A DNA stretch of 64,000 nt from Halogranum gelatinilyticum (GTDB lineage Archaea > Halobacteriota > Halobacteria > Halobacteriales > Haloferacaceae): positions 1 to 64,000 of the forward strand of contig NZ_FNHL01000008.1 in assembly GCF_900103715.1 (NCBI RefSeq), in the 5' to 3' direction. Shown here in pieces: positions 63,381 through 64,000 of the stretch. Each line of letters starts with the position of its first letter. The first letter of the stretch is position 1. The position numbers and the translations under genes were made by a program. Under the pieces are notes generated by a model. The model was not told the origin of the DNA. It made no database searches and saw nothing but the letters and a program-made list of their open reading frames with translations.

Positions 63381-64000
63381 TTAGTAGTTGATGTTGAGTT
63401 CGACGACGTTGGCAGCACTGAGGACGCGTTCGGGGAGCTGTCCGTAGAGGTCCTCGTCGCTGACGCGGCTGGCGGGAGCCGAGACGCTGATCGCGCCCAA
63501 CACCTCGCCGGACGAGGCCTTGACGGGGGCGGCGAGACAGCGTAACCCCTCCAGCCGTTCGCCGTCGTCGATGGCGTAGCCGCGTTCGCGGATGTCGTCG
63601 AGCACGTCGAACAGTTCCTCGCGCGTCCCGATGCTCTTCGGTGTCTTCGTCTCCAGCCCGCGGTGTTCGACAATCTCCTCGACGCGCGACTTCGGGAGGT
63701 AGGCGAGGATCGCCTTGCCGAGCGCGGTCGTGTGGAGGTTCGTCCGCAGACCGGCGTAGGTGTCGAGGTCGACAGCGTCGTCACCCTTCGCCCGCATCAG
63801 GTAGACGCCCATCCCCTGTTCCTCGACGAGGAGGTTCGCGAGTTCACCTGTCTCGGCGGCCAGCGACTTAACCTCGGGTTCGGCCACCTCGTAGAACTCC
63901 ATCGACTTCCGGATGCGGCCGCCGACTTCGAGGAACTTCAGGCCGAGGCGGTACTCGCCGTCGGTCTTCAGCACGTAACCGTGGCTCTGTAACGTCGTCA
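63381..64000 (-). CDS. IclR-family transcriptional regulator, 5' end cut by window
   Basis: The last 206 codons of an IclR-type regulator. The end of the winged helix ([20 protein letters not shown]) leads into the effector domain (about [17 protein letters not shown] onward) with the family [23 protein letters not shown] and GLRCLAAPV signatures. Haloferax uses an IclR activator (XacR) for pentose genes. Here a role in xylan or uronate control is inferred from position. The DNA-binding domain is mostly outside the window. Confidence 0.9.
   Translation of the reverse strand, partial: TTLQSHGYVLKTDGEYRLGLKFLEVGGRIRKSMEFYEVAEPEVKSLAAETGELANLLVEEQGMGVYLMRAKGDDAVDLDTYAGLRTNLHTTALGKAILAYLPKSRVEEIVEHRGLETKTPKSIGTREELFDVLDDIRERGYAIDDGERLEGLRCLAAPVKASSGEVLGAISVSAPASRVSDEDLYGQLPERVLSAANVVELNINY

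Overview
The window is a chromosome or megaplasmid segment of an extremely halophilic archaeon (class Halobacteria). The proteins are strongly acidic, most coding DNA is GC-rich, exported proteins carry twin-arginine signals, and many genes have a TATA box about 25-32 bases before the start codon, as in leaderless archaeal transcripts. Haloarchaea-typical families are present: Lrp and TrmB regulators, CPxCG micro-zinc-fingers, HdeD and DUF389 membrane proteins, and Xac-type pentose enzymes. Genus cannot be fixed from the sequence alone.

Layout. 1-450: truncated IS200/IS605-type tnpA with its end hairpin, then about 600 bp of noncoding DNA with 13-bp phased repeats. 1.1-15.4 kb: transport and membrane-protein genes (cation/Ca exchanger, Lrp regulator, amino-acid permease fused to UspA domains, two HdeD proteins, metallophosphoesterase, DUF389, DUF1269, AI-2E-type, YjdF-like, 14-TM MFS). 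15.5-24.4 kb: visibly lower-GC block holding a CUT1 sugar ABC transporter (solute-binding protein, two permeases, YesL-like protein, and a divergent ATPase), an HSL-family esterase and a TrmB regulator. 24.6-26.7 kb: tandem micro-zinc-fingers, ASCH protein and a tyrosine recombinase.

27.2-63 kb is a large glucuronoxylan-utilization locus. Tat-secreted GH11-CBM13 xylanase and a Tat-secreted GH10-like protein would act outside. An oligopeptide-type ABC importer with fused ATPases (49.8-55.9 kb) is predicted to bring in xylo- and aldouronic oligosaccharides. Cytosolic GH67 alpha-glucuronidase, GH10 xylanase, GH43 and GH3 glycosidases, a GH4 enzyme and a CE4 deacetylase would finish hydrolysis. 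Xylose then enters the oxidative pathway (xacA dehydrogenase, xacD xylonate dehydratase, xacE 2-keto-3-deoxyxylonate dehydratase, xacF 2-oxoglutarate semialdehyde dehydrogenase) to 2-oxoglutarate. Glucuronate enters via uxaC, an SDR proposed as fructuronate reductase, and uxuA, giving 2-keto-3-deoxygluconate. An IclR-family regulator, cut by the window end, lies beside the uronate genes. A xylonolactonase, KDG kinase and KDPG aldolase were not found.

Most notable signals: a GH10-like protein with His at the acid/base position; a Tat-exported DyP-like protein lacking the distal Asp, overlapping an FG-GAP/UnbV partner; a near-palindromic 22-bp motif at three distant intergenic sites; 13-bp phased repeat arrays; and a triplicated 3' end of xacD with hairpins between copies.
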